Assembly: GCA_030602785.1 (NCBI GenBank)
Contig: JAUVZB010000010.1
Location: 1 to 49,974, forward strand
DNA length: 49,974 nt
From: Dehalococcoidia bacterium
GTDB taxonomy: Bacteria; Chloroflexota; Dehalococcoidia; GIF9; AB-539-J10
Reading direction: 5' to 3'
The notes under the pieces were generated by a model. It was not told the origin of the DNA. It did no database searches and was given only the letters and a program-made list of their open reading frames with translations. This document shows positions 49,053 through 49,974 of this stretch, piece by piece. A program made the position numbers and the translations under genes. Position 1 is the first letter of the stretch; each line of letters begins with the position of its first letter.

Positions 49053-49195
49053 AATCCACCCCCGTTTGTTTCACCCTCGGTGGGTCGTGGTGGCGGACGA
49101 ATGAACAGTCCGCAGATAATCCGCCAGCCCTCGCACCCATCCTACTTGTACGCCAGCCTCGGGCAGCTGTCAATACACTCACGGTTCAAGACGTG

Positions 49196-49515
49196 TAGTG
49201 CGGCACCTGCGGAAACTCGGGAGACACAGCACTTATCTCACGTCGTGAGTCCAGGCGCCTACCGTCTTCGCCACAACGGCCTGTCGGGTTTGTCCTCCAG
49301 CGTCTCCACGAAGGCAGGGCACCAAGCGGACGGCCCGAGGGCTCCTGCGTGGGCCGCACCATCGCCGACCTTGATGGCGCCGATCTCATCGACACGCCCA
49401 CATCGCCGAAGCCCTGCAGTACCGCAAGCGGGAGGGGGATTAGCTGGAAGGCACTGAAACTGGCCCGGACGCTCGTGCGTGTAAGAGGACAAGTGTGGTG
49501 CCTCCGGGATTCCTG
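49196..49515. repeat. comM-tail repeat, copy 5 (most complete)
   Basis: The left end GGAAACTCGGGAGACACAGC, ACTTATCTCACG (49211-49241) is an imperfect inverse of the right end AGAGGACAAGTGTGGTGCCT, CCGGGATTCC (49483-49513). Between them are the CTCACGTCGTGAGTCCAGG block shared with copy 1 and a comM-tail copy (49350-49443, GGGCCGCACCATCGCCGACC through CTGCAGTACCGCAAGCGGGA to TAG). One base is lost in CGCCCACATC relative to comM, breaking the frame. Confidence 0.78.
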
Positions 49516-49519
49516 ACGC

Positions 49520-49831
49520 TCAATCCCGCTCTATCTTGGCTTCCAATCTCTTTCCGCACCTGGGCGTCTTGCACACGTATTGCAGCGCCGCACCATTCCT
49601 CGTCAGACTCATGATGTTTCCGCAACCGCTGGCCGTACACACGGGATGGGCTTGGTATTTTCTCTTCGGATAGTAGGAGCCCGTGTCGAGTCTTCCTCGG
49701 AATTCGGAGAGGGCTTGGTCAATCGCTTTGACAACATCGGTGTCATCGGGCGGAGGCGAACCGACATGCGAGTACACTGCCTTGACGAATTCAGTGGCCT
49801 CGATTCTATCTAGGTTGTCAACAGCACCCAT
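49520..49831 (-). CDS. Hypothetical protein with C-terminal zinc ribbon
   Basis: A 103-residue protein with an N-terminal helical part (DNLDRIEATEFVKAVYSHVG, DTDVVKAIDQALSEFRGRLD) and a C-terminal zinc ribbon (HPVCTASGCGNIMSL and YVCKTPRCGKRLEAKI). I chose the ATG at 49831 because the longer frame (to 49939) starts with an unlikely Trp/His-rich segment. No family is recognised. The last 140 bases of the window contain nothing more I can support. Confidence 0.6.
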   Translation of the reverse strand: MGAVDNLDRIEATEFVKAVYSHVGSPPPDDTDVVKAIDQALSEFRGRLDTGSYYPKRKYQAHPVCTASGCGNIMSLTRNGAALQYVCKTPRCGKRLEAKIERD

Positions 49832-49974
49832 TGCCCCGTAATCCGTGGATTGGAGAGCATGTGCAGCTATGAACCACACGTGGTAAGTTGTCACCCAGGA
49901 GGTGACAATGAGAAAGCCATCGGATCGCCTGGGCTTCAAGATAGTCGGTGACCTGGAAGAGACCGCTACTCCCT

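Overview
The window looks like a bacterial chromosome segment from a Chloroflexota (Dehalococcoidia-like) organism. This is inferred from the moderately high GC, the acpS-comM neighbourhood, the duplicated B12-dependent acyl-CoA mutase genes and the AbrB-like protein style; there is no rRNA or other decisive marker. I saw no rRNA, tRNA or CRISPR array.

Left chromosome (1-1695): acpS is followed by the 5' two thirds of comM. The remaining third of comM resumes at 35899. Everything between is an integrated element of 34,205 bp (about 1695-35899). A large serine recombinase reads inward from the left edge. Joining the flanks at a shared TG dinucleotide restores the ComM motif MNPCPCGHYGDP. Joining the element ends gives a palindromic attP, and it extends the recombinase reading frame, so attP lies inside the recombinase gene. 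No conjugation genes were seen.

Element, left part (3440-6235): seven tightly overlapping small genes in one operon, at least four of them tandem paralogs ending in an FW(D/S/K)GV motif. Next come a zinc-ribbon membrane protein and an XRE repressor divergent around an operator-like inverted repeat. Element, middle (8820-31642): a patchwork of gene modules separated by recurring hairpin repeats. The modules are a PD-(D/E)XK-type protein, a complete TRAP transporter, a SIR2 protein fused at its last codons to an IS1182-like transposase, a VWA protein paired with a membrane J-domain/TolB-propeller protein, an HNH protein, a pentapeptide-repeat protein, an OLD-family nuclease and a three-gene operon of unknown function. 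Many of these belong to families found in phage defence. Element, right part (32320-35805): a primase-polymerase with an AbrB-like partner behind a good promoter, then hypothetical genes up to the right junction.

Right chromosome (35899-49974): the comM 3' part, an HTH protein, a DUF1330 protein and serC. Then come two B12 mutase clusters. The first (39695-43517, + strand) has a very divergent mutase large subunit, a B12-binding subunit, a corrinoid adenosyltransferase and a MeaB-type GTPase. The second (44905-48002, - strand) is a near-canonical methylmalonyl-CoA-mutase-type set with its own MeaB. The gaps in this region hold at least five copies of a repeat built from the 3' end of comM plus inverted-repeat-like ends, all in the same orientation as comM.
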